A stretch of DNA of 64,000 bases from Leptothrix cholodnii SP-6 (lineage in GTDB: Bacteria > Pseudomonadota > Gammaproteobacteria > Burkholderiales > Burkholderiaceae_C). The position numbers were made by a program, and so were the translations under genes. The stretch covers positions 806,001 through 870,000 of the forward strand of contig NC_010524.1 in the NCBI RefSeq assembly GCF_000019785.1, written 5' to 3'. The notes under the pieces were generated by a model. It saw nothing but the letters and a program-made list of their open reading frames with translations. It was not told where the DNA came from and searched no databases. Of this stretch, positions 22,122 to 31,202 are shown in pieces; the first letter of the stretch is position 1, and every line of letters begins with the position of its first letter.

Positions 22122-23135
22122 TTACAGTGTTTGCAGGAACCGCAGCAGCGAGTCCGGCGCCTTGTAGCGGCCCATCTTGGTGTCTGGCGCCTCCAGCCGA
22201 GCGAGCGCCTTCTCCTTCATCGCCAGGTCGGCCTCGACATATCGGTGGGTCGTTGTCGTGCTCTCGTGGCCGAGCCACAGGGCGATCACGTTGAACGGCA
22301 CGCCCGACTGCAACAGATGCATGGCGCTCGTGTGTCTGAGCGTGTGCGGCGAGACGCGCTTGGTGGCCAGGCTGGGCTGCTCCGCCGTGGCGCGGGTCAC
22401 CGCAAGGCTCAAGCGCTGCGTGACGTTCGATCTGCACATGGCCTGCCCATCTCGGTTCGGCAGCAAGGCAGCCTCGCCACGCAACACCGGATTCAACCGA
22501 AGCCAGGCGCGTATCTCAACCACCGTGGATTTCCACAGCGGGATCGATCGCAACTTGCGGCCCTTGCCGTGCAGGTGCACGCAGGCGCCACCGTCCAGAA
22601 TGACATCAACGACGCGCACGCCGATCATCTCGGAGACCCGCGCGCCGGTGTTGTAGAGCATGGCCAGCAGCAGGTGGTCTCGCTGCGACGACCAGTTCTC
22701 GCCCGGTTGCCCGAGCACTGCCAGCATCTCTGGGCGTGTCAGGAAGCCCAGCATCGGCCGCTCGAAGCGCTTCATCGGCACCGCCAGCGCTCGCTCGATG
22801 TCGTGCAGCGCAGTGACATCACGCCGAGCTGCGAACTTCAAGAACGCTCGCAGCGCCGTGAGCCGCAAGTTGCGACTGCGAACCGTGTTCTTGCGTCCCT
22901 GCTCCAGATGGTCGAGGAATGCCAGGATCAGTTCGGGTCGTATGTCGGCAAGCTGCATCGCCGTCGGCGCCTTGCCCAGCTTGTGGCTGGCGAAGCCCAG
23001 GAACAATGACAGCGCGTCTCGGTAGCAAGCCACCGTGCGCGGACTGACCGCCCGCTGCGCAACCAGGTACTCGGTGAAGAACTGCTGGACCAGCGCCGGG
23101 AATGACGGCGGCGGCGGAGTGGGTGGCTTATTCAT
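22122..23135 (-). CDS. ritC: Tyrosine recombinase, third of RIT triad 1 (RitC)
   Basis: 337 residues. N-terminal SAM-like core-binding domain (about 10-110, SPRTVACYRDALSLFLGF) and C-terminal catalytic domain. Catalytic features: first Arg in NTGARVSEMIG, the Lys region HGKGRKLRSIP, the box II HTLRHTSAMHLL with His-x-x-Arg, LGHES, and the nucleophilic Tyr in THRYVE. It overlaps the ritB stop by 8 bp, so the triad is one transcript with coupled translation. RIT proteins are thought to act together in moving the element. Closely related to the gene at 31820-32839. Confidence 0.9.
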   Translation of the reverse strand: MNKPPTPPPPSFPALVQQFFTEYLVAQRAVSPRTVACYRDALSLFLGFASHKLGKAPTAMQLADIRPELILAFLDHLEQGRKNTVRSRNLRLTALRAFLKFAARRDVTALHDIERALAVPMKRFERPMLGFLTRPEMLAVLGQPGENWSSQRDHLLLAMLYNTGARVSEMIGVRVVDVILDGGACVHLHGKGRKLRSIPLWKSTVVEIRAWLRLNPVLRGEAALLPNRDGQAMCRSNVTQRLSLAVTRATAEQPSLATKRVSPHTLRHTSAMHLLQSGVPFNVIALWLGHESTTTTHRYVEADLAMKEKALARLEAPDTKMGRYKAPDSLLRFLQTL

Positions 23136-24108
23136 CGCCTGCCCCCGCTTGTGACATGTACGCTTCGAACCGCCCTGCGGCCAGCGCCATCAGTTCCGGC
23201 ACCGCCGAGAGGTACCAGTAGGTGTTGGTCACCATCGCATGCCCGATGTATGTCGACAACGAGAGCATGGCCTGGTCGATATCCACGCCCTGGGCGTACC
23301 ACTGCACGATGCGTCGAACGACGAAGGTGTGCCTCAGATCATGGATGCGTGCGGCGTGGTGCGATCCGCGATTGGGCCAACCCAATTGCCGGCGCAACTC
23401 ACCGAAGACGCGATGCACCTGGCGGTCGCCCAGAGGCCGGCCATGCAGTCGACCCCGGCTGCCGACGAAGAACGCGGTGTCGTCGCCGTAAGACTCGCCC
23501 GCCAAGTCGCGCCGCAGGCGATATTGACGCAACGCCTCAAGGGTGCTGGGATGCACCGGCACTTGGCGCGACTTGCCGAACTTGGTCAGCTGGATGCTCA
23601 GCATGCCGGTCTTGAGATCGACGTCAGCGTTCTTCAGCGACAGCGCTTCGCTGATCCGCAGGCCGGTCGAGGCGATCAGCCCGAACAGCGTCTCGAAGAC
23701 GACACCACGAAGGCTGGACGCCGGTCCAAGCCGCCTGGCGCTGGTCAGCAGGTCAATGATCTCTTGCTCGCTGTAGATGTGGGGCGCCTTGCGCTCCGGC
23801 ATGCGCCCGAAGACCGTGTCATCGGGAACTTCGGTGTCGGGCTCGAACTGCTGCAGCCAGCGCACAAACGTGCGCAGCCTCTTCAGGCGTCGCGCCCACG
23901 TGACCGGGTCCGTGCTGCCATGGCTGTCGCGCCGTGCCCAGTCGGTCATCACCTCGACCGTCAATGGTCCGCAATGCCCAATCTCATGAAGATGGCGGGC
24001 AAAGCTGCGCAAGGTGCAAGCCTCTACGCGCGCTGAGAACCCCAGACCATGGCGCTCGACCAAGAAGCGCTCGACACGCGACTTGAAGGGCATGGCGGCG
24101 GCACTCAT
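23128..24108 (-). CDS. ritB: Tyrosine recombinase, second of RIT triad 1 (RitB)
   Basis: 326 residues from the ATG at 24108, which overlaps the ritA stop as ATGA; an in-frame ATG at 24126 is less likely. SAM-like N-terminal domain, then a catalytic domain with STGLRISEALSLKNADVD (first Arg), TKFGKSRQVPVHP (Lys), IHDLRHTFVVRRI (His-x-x-Arg), YIGHAMVTNTYWYLS (His and Tyr). The HDLRH...YIGH...YWYLS pattern is typical for the middle RIT protein. About 58% of positions look shared with the second triad's middle protein, by eye only. Confidence 0.9.
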   Translation of the reverse strand: MSAAAMPFKSRVERFLVERHGLGFSARVEACTLRSFARHLHEIGHCGPLTVEVMTDWARRDSHGSTDPVTWARRLKRLRTFVRWLQQFEPDTEVPDDTVFGRMPERKAPHIYSEQEIIDLLTSARRLGPASSLRGVVFETLFGLIASTGLRISEALSLKNADVDLKTGMLSIQLTKFGKSRQVPVHPSTLEALRQYRLRRDLAGESYGDDTAFFVGSRGRLHGRPLGDRQVHRVFGELRRQLGWPNRGSHHAARIHDLRHTFVVRRIVQWYAQGVDIDQAMLSLSTYIGHAMVTNTYWYLSAVPELMALAAGRFEAYMSQAGAGDE

Positions 24109-25358
24109 GACGCACTCCCAGGCCACGGCAGCGCCACCGCAGCAAGACTGCGGCTGTCCAACTTGGCGTAGATCATCGTGGTGTTCAGCGACCGGTGGCG
24201 CAGCACGTCGGCCACTTCCTTCAATGTCGACCCGCTGGCGAGCAAGCGGTTAGCCATCGTGTGACGCAGCAGGTGCGAACGGGTGTACGGCAGTCCGGCG
24301 CGCGCGTAGGCCTGGCGGATGGTGATGCGGATGAGGTCCGCGCCGATGGGCGCGTCGCGCGGGGCCACATTGCGCACGAAGATGGCGCGGTTGGTTGTCT
24401 TGGGGCGCTCCAGTTCCAGGTACCGGGCGATGGCCTCGCCGGTGGCCACAGGCAGCGGCAGGATGTCGACACGGCGGCCCTTGGTGTGGCGCAGCGTGAT
24501 CGTGCCGGCATGCCAGTCGATGTCGTCCAGGCTGAGCTGGGCGACTTCAATGCTGCGAAGCCCGAGATCGAGGGCGCAGCGCACGATGGCGCACGCCCGC
24601 CGCATGGCACGGCAGGGGTTGTTGAGCGAGCCGACCAACTGGGCGACTTCTTCGTCGGTCAACTTCTTGGGCAGCGAAGACAGGGCCCAGTTGGCTGGGT
24701 AGGCCAGCGCGCCGATCAACCCGTGGACCAGATCTCCCAGCGAGGCGCGGTAGCGGAAGTAGCCGCGCAGCGATGACACGACAGACCCCGCGCCGGCAGG
24801 CTTGCTGTGCAGCGCGGCCTGCTCGGCAAAGAAGCGCCGAACGTGCTCGGGCGTGATGGCCTTGATATCGACGGCGTGGCCACCGAAGCGCTCCGCCAGC
24901 AGCCGCCCAACGATCCTCAGCACCATGGTCCGGCTCTTCGGTGCGAGCCCACGCACGTGATTCATGTGATCGTCGTAGCGACGCAATTCCTCATCCACGG
25001 GCGTCGTGCTGACTGGTGGCTGTGCAATGGCACCTTGCGCGCGAAGCACGGCGAGCAGGTGCCCAAGCGCCGCGCTGTGATCGGCCCGGTCGTGCCGCGT
25101 GTGTCCAGTGCAAGCGCAACTCGGCAGGTGGTCGTCAAGGAAGATGGCGACCGAGACTTCGTCGATCCTGGCCAGCGGCAGCCGCCGGGTGCAGACCCAG
25201 CGCGCAAAGTGCGTCACCTCAGCGATGTAGCTGGAAACGGTGTGCGCGGCGTACCTGCGCTCGGTCAGGTGATGCTTGAACGCGACGGCGTGAGGCCCGA
25301 TGGGACTGGCGGCGAGCCAATCGACCTCGATGACGCGCGAGTGCTGAGCGGTATCCAT
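24105..25358 (-). CDS. ritA: Tyrosine recombinase, first of RIT triad 1 (RitA)
   Basis: 417 residues from the ATG at 25358, which follows GGAGATCACC. First gene of the triad and the longest, as usual. Catalytic domain at about 230-410: first Arg in LGLRSIEVAQLSLDDID, Lys in RHTKGRRVDILPLP, HLLRHTMANRLLASG (His-x-x-Arg), HRSLNTTMIYAKLD (His and Tyr). The C-terminus VALPWPGSAS is identical to that of the first protein of the second triad. Between this start and the right terminal repeat are about 120 bp, where the promoter should lie. Confidence 0.9.
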   Translation of the reverse strand: MDTAQHSRVIEVDWLAASPIGPHAVAFKHHLTERRYAAHTVSSYIAEVTHFARWVCTRRLPLARIDEVSVAIFLDDHLPSCACTGHTRHDRADHSAALGHLLAVLRAQGAIAQPPVSTTPVDEELRRYDDHMNHVRGLAPKSRTMVLRIVGRLLAERFGGHAVDIKAITPEHVRRFFAEQAALHSKPAGAGSVVSSLRGYFRYRASLGDLVHGLIGALAYPANWALSSLPKKLTDEEVAQLVGSLNNPCRAMRRACAIVRCALDLGLRSIEVAQLSLDDIDWHAGTITLRHTKGRRVDILPLPVATGEAIARYLELERPKTTNRAIFVRNVAPRDAPIGADLIRITIRQAYARAGLPYTRSHLLRHTMANRLLASGSTLKEVADVLRHRSLNTTMIYAKLDSRSLAAVALPWPGSAS

Positions 25359-25479
25359 GGTGATCTCCAGAAGTGGGATCACCAGTGCGCTCCGACGCCG
25401 AAACTATGTCCAGTTCGGCGAGTGACCCCGCCGCCGCATGCCGCGCCGATGCGGCCTCCACGTAATCAGGGCCGCGTCA

Positions 25480-25513
25480 CCTGTGCATAGTCGAGACATG
25501 TGCATAGGGGTCG
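25480..25513 (-). repeat. Right terminal repeat of RIT element 1
   Basis: Reverse-complement partner of 22020-22053. Holds CTGTGCATAG and TGTGCATAG words 17 bp apart. Confidence 0.85.
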
Positions 25514-25539
25514 CTATGGAGAGCTCTGCATAGCGACCC
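25508..25539. repeat. 32-bp palindrome abutting RIT element 1
   Basis: Arms GGGTCGCTATG and CATAGCGACCC around a central AGAGCTCT, with one mismatched pair. It straddles the right end of RIT element 1. The core TATGGAGAGCTCTGCATA closely resembles the palindrome at 31695-31722 beside RIT element 2. Confidence 0.85.
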
Positions 25540-25850
25540 TGAGCGGTCGTTCAGCACGTCGAACTTGCCGTATCAGAGCGGTCGTCAGGTACGACGTGGC
25601 AGGCGCACCAGTGGGCTTGATCGCTGTAATATGAAGCGTCCTAGGATGGAACGTGAAGGTGGTCAGAGCCACATTTGTTAGAGGTCGGCGGCAAGGGCGC
25701 CGACCACGGGCTCCTGTGGCTATGCTTTGACTTCACCTGACCCGATGGTCAAAGGCAGTCGCTACTCTTGCCGAGGTTCACTAGTTTGACCGTTCAGCGC
25801 TGACAGCGTCGCCCGCGCGGAACCCCGACTCCTGCTCCTAATTCCAACGC
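25514..25850. other. Non-coding leader of the defence module
   Basis: 337 bp between RIT element 1 and the nuclease gene. No gene found. AT content rises here compared with the core genome. Probably contains the promoter for the nuclease-helicase pair, but no clear sigma-70 pair is visible to me. Confidence 0.4.
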
Positions 25851-26639
25851 ATGCCGATTCTACTAACGCCGATCGTCCATAAGTCTCTGCTACATGGATA
25901 CACCTGGGCGGTAACGGACGAGCAGCTTCTGGCGGAACTCATCGCCCGCGTAGCGCTCGGGCAGGCACGCCACGTGAACAAGATACTGCTCAATATTGGA
26001 ACCGCCCTTCCGGTCCCAGTCGATGACGCTTGGGCTGCTGCGGCGAAGATGCTGACGGTTCCCGTAGGCACAGAGCCCTGGCATCGGGACGGGTGGATGT
26101 TTCAGGTCATGTCTTGGCTGTCGGCGCACAAGGCGGGATCAAAATCGCTGATCAACACTCCGCAAATGATCTTTGCGCAAAAGGGTTTCGACGGGATTCA
26201 ACTGGATTTCGATCCAGTAGGTGCCATAAGTGCCGTGGTCATATTTGAAGACAAGGCAACCGACAATCCTCGCAAAACGATTCGCGACGAGGTGTGGCCG
26301 GAATTCGAGGAATACGAAAGCGGGGGTGACGCCAATGTGTTGGTGGCTGAAGTCACTGGGCTGCTGGAGAAGCGGCAAGGCATCGATGTGGACGACGTGG
26401 TTCGCCGGGTAATTTGGAAGGATGCACGCCATTTCAGAGTCAGCATCACCGTGGGCAAACTCCATGCGACAAACGCAGGCCGTGGGCGCCTCTTCAAGGA
26501 CTACGACACGAAGGTCCAAGGCAACGTCAAGCGCAGGCGTGGCGAGACGTTTTATGTTGATGATCTGCGCAGCTGGATGGACAGCATTGCGAGCAAGGTC
26601 TTGGCACACATCGCAGCGTTGAAAGCAGCACATGTTTGA
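25851..26639 (+). CDS. HamA-like PD-(D/E)xK nuclease of a Hachiman-like defence pair
   Basis: 262 residues. A restriction-endonuclease-like active site can be read: D114-G115 in KGFDGIQLDF, then E133-D134-K135 in AVVIFEDKATDNPRKT, with a conserved-looking EVWPEFEEYE helix after it. HamA of Hachiman and AbpA of the AbpAB system (DUF1837/PF08878) are small nucleases of this type encoded just before a large helicase. The start overlaps nothing; the stop overlaps the helicase start by 8 bp, so the two are coupled. Base composition is clearly lower in GC (one 60-base line at 26221 is 48% GC). I did not recognise the DUF1837 core directly, so this may be a divergent or new HamA type. Confidence 0.62.
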   Translation: MPILLTPIVHKSLLHGYTWAVTDEQLLAELIARVALGQARHVNKILLNIGTALPVPVDDAWAAAAKMLTVPVGTEPWHRDGWMFQVMSWLSAHKAGSKSLINTPQMIFAQKGFDGIQLDFDPVGAISAVVIFEDKATDNPRKTIRDEVWPEFEEYESGGDANVLVAEVTGLLEKRQGIDVDDVVRRVIWKDARHFRVSITVGKLHATNAGRGRLFKDYDTKVQGNVKRRRGETFYVDDLRSWMDSIASKVLAHIAALKAAHV

Positions 26640-29600
26640 CGCCGACACCTCTGCCCTGATTTCAAGTGCGCCCGAACTCGAGGGTTTGGACCTTCCCGGC
26701 TTGCCCGAGCAACTGACGGACGCCTATACGTCGATCGTGACGGCGCGTGTGCGCCTGCGAGAACTCGCAGTCGGCAAGGCCCTGCCCGCCGACATCGACG
26801 CACTTGCTACGCAAATGCGAAGGATTGCGTTCACGAACGAAGCCTTTGTCTCTGCGCTTCCGAACAGAGAAAACCGGGCATCAGCCGCGTTTGTCGCCGG
26901 CGCCGCTCATCACGTTTCGCTGATGGCCGCCCGGTTGGGGCGAACCGAGCAGCCAGAAACGAGATTGACTCTCGACTCGATCGCCCCTGAGGTCTCCGCC
27001 ACCTTGCTCTTCATGGTTGCGGAAGCGACGGCTGACTCCGCCGAAATGGCGAAAACGATTGTCATTCCGAGCGGCAACATCATTGAAGGTCGTCTCCTCA
27101 ACGCAATCGTCAATCTGTCAAAGGGGGAACTGATCAACGTATCCAACCTTGATTTGCCGAGCGTCGACTTGCTTCGGGCTGACGACACAGGCGATCGAGG
27201 CGTTGCAGGGCTTCTGTATCTTCTTCTTCGGGGGGTGCGACAGCTTGCGCGGGAGCTACTTGGCACCCCACAAACCGACGACACGCTCGGCAGTGCAGCG
27301 TCTGTGTTCCGACGCATCAAGGATCTGTGCGTCGAACGGATGGAAATCGCCGGGGAGTCGACCGCCCAGGGCGATTGCATGAAGCAAACGCCCTGGTCGA
27401 CCGCCGCCTTCAGCGCATTCCCCGGACCACATCATCTAGCGTCTCTTCTGATGTCTGTTGCGGACAACCTGGCTCCTGCTGCGGTCGTCAACGTCACTCC
27501 CCCCGGGGGAGTCGACGGGCCGCGATGGGCAACCATGATGCGAAAGATTGCAAAGCGCAGACCTTATCTGTGGCGCAATCACCGGACGGCCGTCGACTCG
27601 GGTTATCTTGAGACTGGCACTTCCTCCGCGGTGAGTTTCCCAACAGGTGCGGGCAAATCGACCCTTTCGGAGTTGAAGATCGCGGCGATGCTGTTGCAAG
27701 GAAAGAAGGTCATCTTTTTGGCCCCGACTTTGGCTTTGGTCGAGCAAACCGCTAGCGCGCTGAAGGTGACGTTTCCCGAAGCGACTGTCCAACAAGAACG
27801 GGGAGAAAACTTCGACTTTGAGGATTTCGTAGGGGACCTTCCATCGGTCTCGGTCATGACGACTGAGAGATGCCTTGCGCTTCTTGGGTATGAATCTGAA
27901 GCTTTCTCGGACGTTGGCCTACTTGTGTTCGACGAGTGCCATTTGTTGCATGCAGCTGCTATTGAAGCCAGTCACCGCGCGGTCGACGCCATGCTCTGCG
28001 TCCTCAACTTCGTGACCATCGTGCCAACGGCCGATCTTCTGTTGCTGTCCGCGATGATGAAAAACACGGGCGAGATTGCCGCCTGGATCGCCTCGATGAC
28101 GGGAAGGCCCTGCCTGGCGCTTGACCTGACGTGGAAGCCTACCCGCCAGGTTCGAGGGTGCGTGGTGTACGAGGCAGACCACATCGAAACACTGAACGCA
28201 AGGCTCGGTACGGCTCGTGCCACCGCGAAGACAAAAGGAGTGCCTACCGCTGTTGCCAAAACGCTGACCGCGCAGCCCCTGGGTCTGTTCTCACTGAGGC
28301 AGACTTGGCTCTCGAAGTCTAGAGCACATTACCGGCTGCTACCCCTGCTGGAGGAAAAATTGGCCCTGGGAACCGGCAAGTCTCCCAGCGGAAAGATCTG
28401 GTACCTGACGCCCAATGGAAACAAGCTGGCCAGCGCTCTCGCCGTGGCAACAGCAAGTCAGAATCTAAAGACGCTGGTCTTCGTTCAAACCATTCCGTTG
28501 GCGAACGCGGCGACGAAAGCGGTCAATGGTGGCGCGATCGCCACCGAGATAACACTGACAAGCGCGGAGAGAGCGCTGCTCACCGAAGCCATCGAAGAGC
28601 TCGGGGACGTGTCGCATTCCTATGTTTCGACGAATGATGCAGGGCGAGTTGAGGCTGCAGGCGTTTGTCATCACAGCCTCCTTCTGCATGCCGAGCGCCA
28701 GCTCCACGAATCTTTGTTCAGGCGCTCAGACGGCGTTAAGGTCATGGTTGCAACATCGACGCTTGCGCAAGGGATGAACCTACCCAGCGAGGTTGTCATC
28801 ATCGGCGGCGATAGCCGCTTCGATCGTGAGGCCAACAAGGTTCAACGGCTGGAGGCGCATGAGCTCCTGAATGCAGCTGGACGAGCCGGTCGTGCAGGTG
28901 AGTCGTCCTACGGATTCGTGCTGGTGGTTCCGAGCAAAGTAGTGCACTTTCGGGACGGAAAGAACGAGATAGGCAAGCACTGGGCGGATCTGCAAACCAT
29001 ATTCGCGCAAAGCGATCAGTGCGTTGCGATTGACGACCCAATGACGGCGCTTCTCGACCAGTTGGAACTCTCGAAGGAGGACCAGTCGGCGTCGCTCAGG
29101 TATCTCCTCAGCCGCCTGCCGGTTGGAGAAGATGGAGACAAGGACAGCGCAGCAAGAGCTCTTCTGCAGAAGTCCTTCGCAGCCTACCGAAAAAGGGCGG
29201 CAAATGATCTCGCATGGATCGACAGCCGCGTGAGTGCGGCGCTCGCCGCACGAAAGGTCGAAGGTGCCCCGACCAACCCAACCTGGGTCGATCGACTTGC
29301 AGCTGCCACGGGGGTGTCGGCCGAGTTAATCTCGCAGTTCGGCCAGGCCGTGAGCGACCTACAGCTTCCCAACGCTGGGTCCGTGGAGCAATGGCGAGAC
29401 TCCTTTCTGGAATGGCTGAAAGCCGTGCCGCAATTCGTTCCTTACCTCATTCGCCCATCGACGCTCGATGCCGTGCTCGGCAAGCCGTATAAGGCACTGA
29501 CCACTGACGCAGAGAGAGGTCGGTACATCCTTGACTATGCTACGGAGCCCCTGAAACGCTGGATGGCTGGTTCGATCATTGCAGAGATCGAACTGACGCT

Positions 29601-29964
29601 CGGAACGAACGCTGCCAAGCTCTGCAAGTGTGACTTGGCGCGAGACTTCGTACTGCGAATCGTCCCGGAACTCGCCTTCGTTTTCGGCCTGCCACTGCAG
29701 GTGGTGCGCGCGATCAAGAAAGGCACGGAGCAAGAGAAGGCGCTTCCAGGCCTTGGGCTCTCTACGCTCAGCGGCTGTGTCCGCGGAGGTTTCGATGTCG
29801 CCGAGAAGCTCGCCCTCCGTCAAGCGCTCAACGTACGATCTTCGCGAACAGCAGTGCATAAAAGATATGCGAGCTTGCATGCAGCCATCTCTCCCGCAAC
29901 TAGTGCAGAGGACTTTGGGATGGCTGTCGGACGGCTCAGGAACGCACTTTCAACATCTCGTTGA
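26632..29964 (+). CDS. HamB-like superfamily 2 DEAD/DEAH-box helicase
   Basis: 1110 residues. Walker A PTGAGKST at 337-344, motif Ia region VIFLAPTLALVEQ, DECH box at 434-437 (VFDECHLLHA), motif III-like LLSAMMKN, motif V region STLAQGMNLPSEVV, and motif VI NAAGRAGRAGE with GRAGRAG at 750-756. The GRAGR form resembles Ski2-like helicases. A long N-terminal region (1-320) and a helical C-terminal region (about 800-1110) flank the motor, as in HamB. In Hachiman the helicase senses phage or damaged DNA and releases the nuclease; that role is inferred here from the arrangement. An IS630 element begins 42 bp after the stop. Confidence 0.68.
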   Translation: MFDADTSALISSAPELEGLDLPGLPEQLTDAYTSIVTARVRLRELAVGKALPADIDALATQMRRIAFTNEAFVSALPNRENRASAAFVAGAAHHVSLMAARLGRTEQPETRLTLDSIAPEVSATLLFMVAEATADSAEMAKTIVIPSGNIIEGRLLNAIVNLSKGELINVSNLDLPSVDLLRADDTGDRGVAGLLYLLLRGVRQLARELLGTPQTDDTLGSAASVFRRIKDLCVERMEIAGESTAQGDCMKQTPWSTAAFSAFPGPHHLASLLMSVADNLAPAAVVNVTPPGGVDGPRWATMMRKIAKRRPYLWRNHRTAVDSGYLETGTSSAVSFPTGAGKSTLSELKIAAMLLQGKKVIFLAPTLALVEQTASALKVTFPEATVQQERGENFDFEDFVGDLPSVSVMTTERCLALLGYESEAFSDVGLLVFDECHLLHAAAIEASHRAVDAMLCVLNFVTIVPTADLLLLSAMMKNTGEIAAWIASMTGRPCLALDLTWKPTRQVRGCVVYEADHIETLNARLGTARATAKTKGVPTAVAKTLTAQPLGLFSLRQTWLSKSRAHYRLLPLLEEKLALGTGKSPSGKIWYLTPNGNKLASALAVATASQNLKTLVFVQTIPLANAATKAVNGGAIATEITLTSAERALLTEAIEELGDVSHSYVSTNDAGRVEAAGVCHHSLLLHAERQLHESLFRRSDGVKVMVATSTLAQGMNLPSEVVIIGGDSRFDREANKVQRLEAHELLNAAGRAGRAGESSYGFVLVVPSKVVHFRDGKNEIGKHWADLQTIFAQSDQCVAIDDPMTALLDQLELSKEDQSASLRYLLSRLPVGEDGDKDSAARALLQKSFAAYRKRAANDLAWIDSRVSAALAARKVEGAPTNPTWVDRLAAATGVSAELISQFGQAVSDLQLPNAGSVEQWRDSFLEWLKAVPQFVPYLIRPSTLDAVLGKPYKALTTDAERGRYILDYATEPLKRWMAGSIIAEIELTLGTNAAKLCKCDLARDFVLRIVPELAFVFGLPLQVVRAIKKGTEQEKALPGLGLSTLSGCVRGGFDVAEKLALRQALNVRSSRTAVHKRYASLHAAISPATSAEDFGMAVGRLRNALSTSR

Positions 29965-30006
29965 GAGGTCTCATTGCCTTTCGTTGCGGTATTCGCCGTG
30001 GCGCTA

Positions 30007-30034
30007 GTACATCAACACGCAAGTGTCGAAACAT
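30007..30034 (+). repeat. IS630 left inverted repeat
   Basis: Begins GTACATCAACACGCAAG; preceded by the target TA. Confidence 0.88.
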
Positions 30035-31126
30035 AGTGACGACCAAGTTTTTGATCAGCGTCTTGACGAGTGACCTTCCATTCGATGGTTCGCACGTCGG
30101 CGTTTCGGGCCTCTTGCCAGGCATCCACCTCGGACTGCAACAACTCCCGACTGGCGATCCGTCGATCCAGGCACTGCCGGCTGAGAATGCCGATTTCGAT
30201 TTCCGCCATGTTCAGCCAACTCGCATGCTTGGGCGTGTAGTGGAATTGGACTCGACGCAGGAGCTTGGCCGCCGCGCGCTTGCCCATGACATCGTCGAAC
30301 GACTTGCGGAAGTGGGTGTTGAGGTTGTCCAGCACCAAGTGAACGCGGCGTGCCTTGGCATAGGCATTGGTCAGCAGATCTCTAACAAAGGCAACGAAGT
30401 CGATCTTGCCCCGCTGCGCTGTGACCTCGACGATTCGGCGGCCCGCCTTGGGCTCGACGGCCACGAACAGGTTGGTCGTGCCGTTGCGTACGTACTCGTA
30501 GTCCTGCTTGGTCGGGCTGTGTTCGACCATCGGCAGTGGTTGACGACTGTGAGCGATGAGCTGCAAGCTCTTCTCGTCGATGCAGATGACCGGTTCAGAC
30601 AAGCGCAGTGGCCGTGCATACAGTTCGAGCAGGGCGTACATCCGCTGGCGGTATTCGTCGGTCAACGCGCCAATGCACCACATCAGCCTGCGCCAGGGCT
30701 TGAGGTCGTTTTTTTGAGCATGCGCCGCACGGTTTCTCGACTCACGTTGCCCAGGCCTTGCTCCTGGCGTGCGGCACGTTCGAGTTCCACCAGTGTCCAG
30801 CGCTGGCGTCCCTCTGGCGGGGCCGTGCACGCCAGCGCTGTAACCCGAGCTTGGGCATCGGTGTCGTACTGGGGTGGTCGCCCTGATCGTGCAACGTCGA
30901 ACAAGGCCAGATCGACTCCACCCTGCAAATACGCAGCACGAGTGCGCCACACAGCGGTACGCCCAATCCCGAGCACAGCCATGATCTGTGCCTCCGGCAC
31001 GCCTTGATCCAGACTGGCCAAGACATGGGCTCGATTCACTTCGCGCGTTTGATGCAGTCCCTTCGTTCGGATGCTGCTGATCACCGCGCGATCCTCTTCG
31101 GACAAATGCAGTTCCGTCTGGCGCAT
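30012..31126 (-). CDS. IS630-family transposase, programmed -1 frameshift
   Basis: OrfA (30683-31126, 147 residues, starts MRQTELHLSEEDRAVI) carries the helix-turn-helix DNA-binding part (VLGIGRTAVWRTRAAYLQ). OrfB (ending at 30012) carries the DDE catalytic part: VICIDEKSLQLI (first Asp), HLVLDNLNTHF (second Asp) and HASWLNMAEIEIG (Glu). The two frames join at AAAAAAA (T run at 30709-30715 on the plus strand): after CTC AAA AAA a one-base slip gives AAC GAC CTC, continuing into the OrfB frame. The fused product would be about 371 residues, normal for IS630 transposases that use frameshifting. Confidence 0.9.
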
Positions 31127-31172
31127 GACTACACCTCCAGGCCCCTTCATGGGCGACAGAAGAAGTGTATTC

Positions 31173-31200
31173 ATGTTCCGTTACTTGCGCGTCGATGTAC
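31173..31200 (-). repeat. IS630 right inverted repeat
   Basis: Reverse complement begins GTACATCGACGCGCAAG; followed by the target TA. Confidence 0.88.
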
Positions 31201-31202
31201 TA

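Larger units (their letters stand above)
22020..25513 (-). mobile_element. RIT element 1 (recombinase in trio)
   Basis: Three overlapping tyrosine recombinase genes (ritA, ritB, ritC on the minus strand) are enclosed by inverted ends at 22020-22053 and 25480-25513, which match at 33 of 34 positions. Each end contains two CTATGCACA-type words starting 17 bp apart, most likely the recombinase binding sites. This gene order and overlap is the definition of a RIT element. About 3.5 kb, apparently intact. Confidence 0.88.
30007..31200 (-). mobile_element. IS630-family insertion sequence
   Basis: 1194 bp bounded by 28-bp terminal inverted repeats (30007-30034 and 31173-31200, 23 of 28 identical, both starting GTACATC) and flanked by TA on both sides (30005-30006, 31201-31202), the target duplication of the IS630/Tc1 group. 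It encodes one transposase in two frames joined by a slippery A7 run. The element sits directly after the helicase gene without cutting it and appears intact. Confidence 0.92.
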
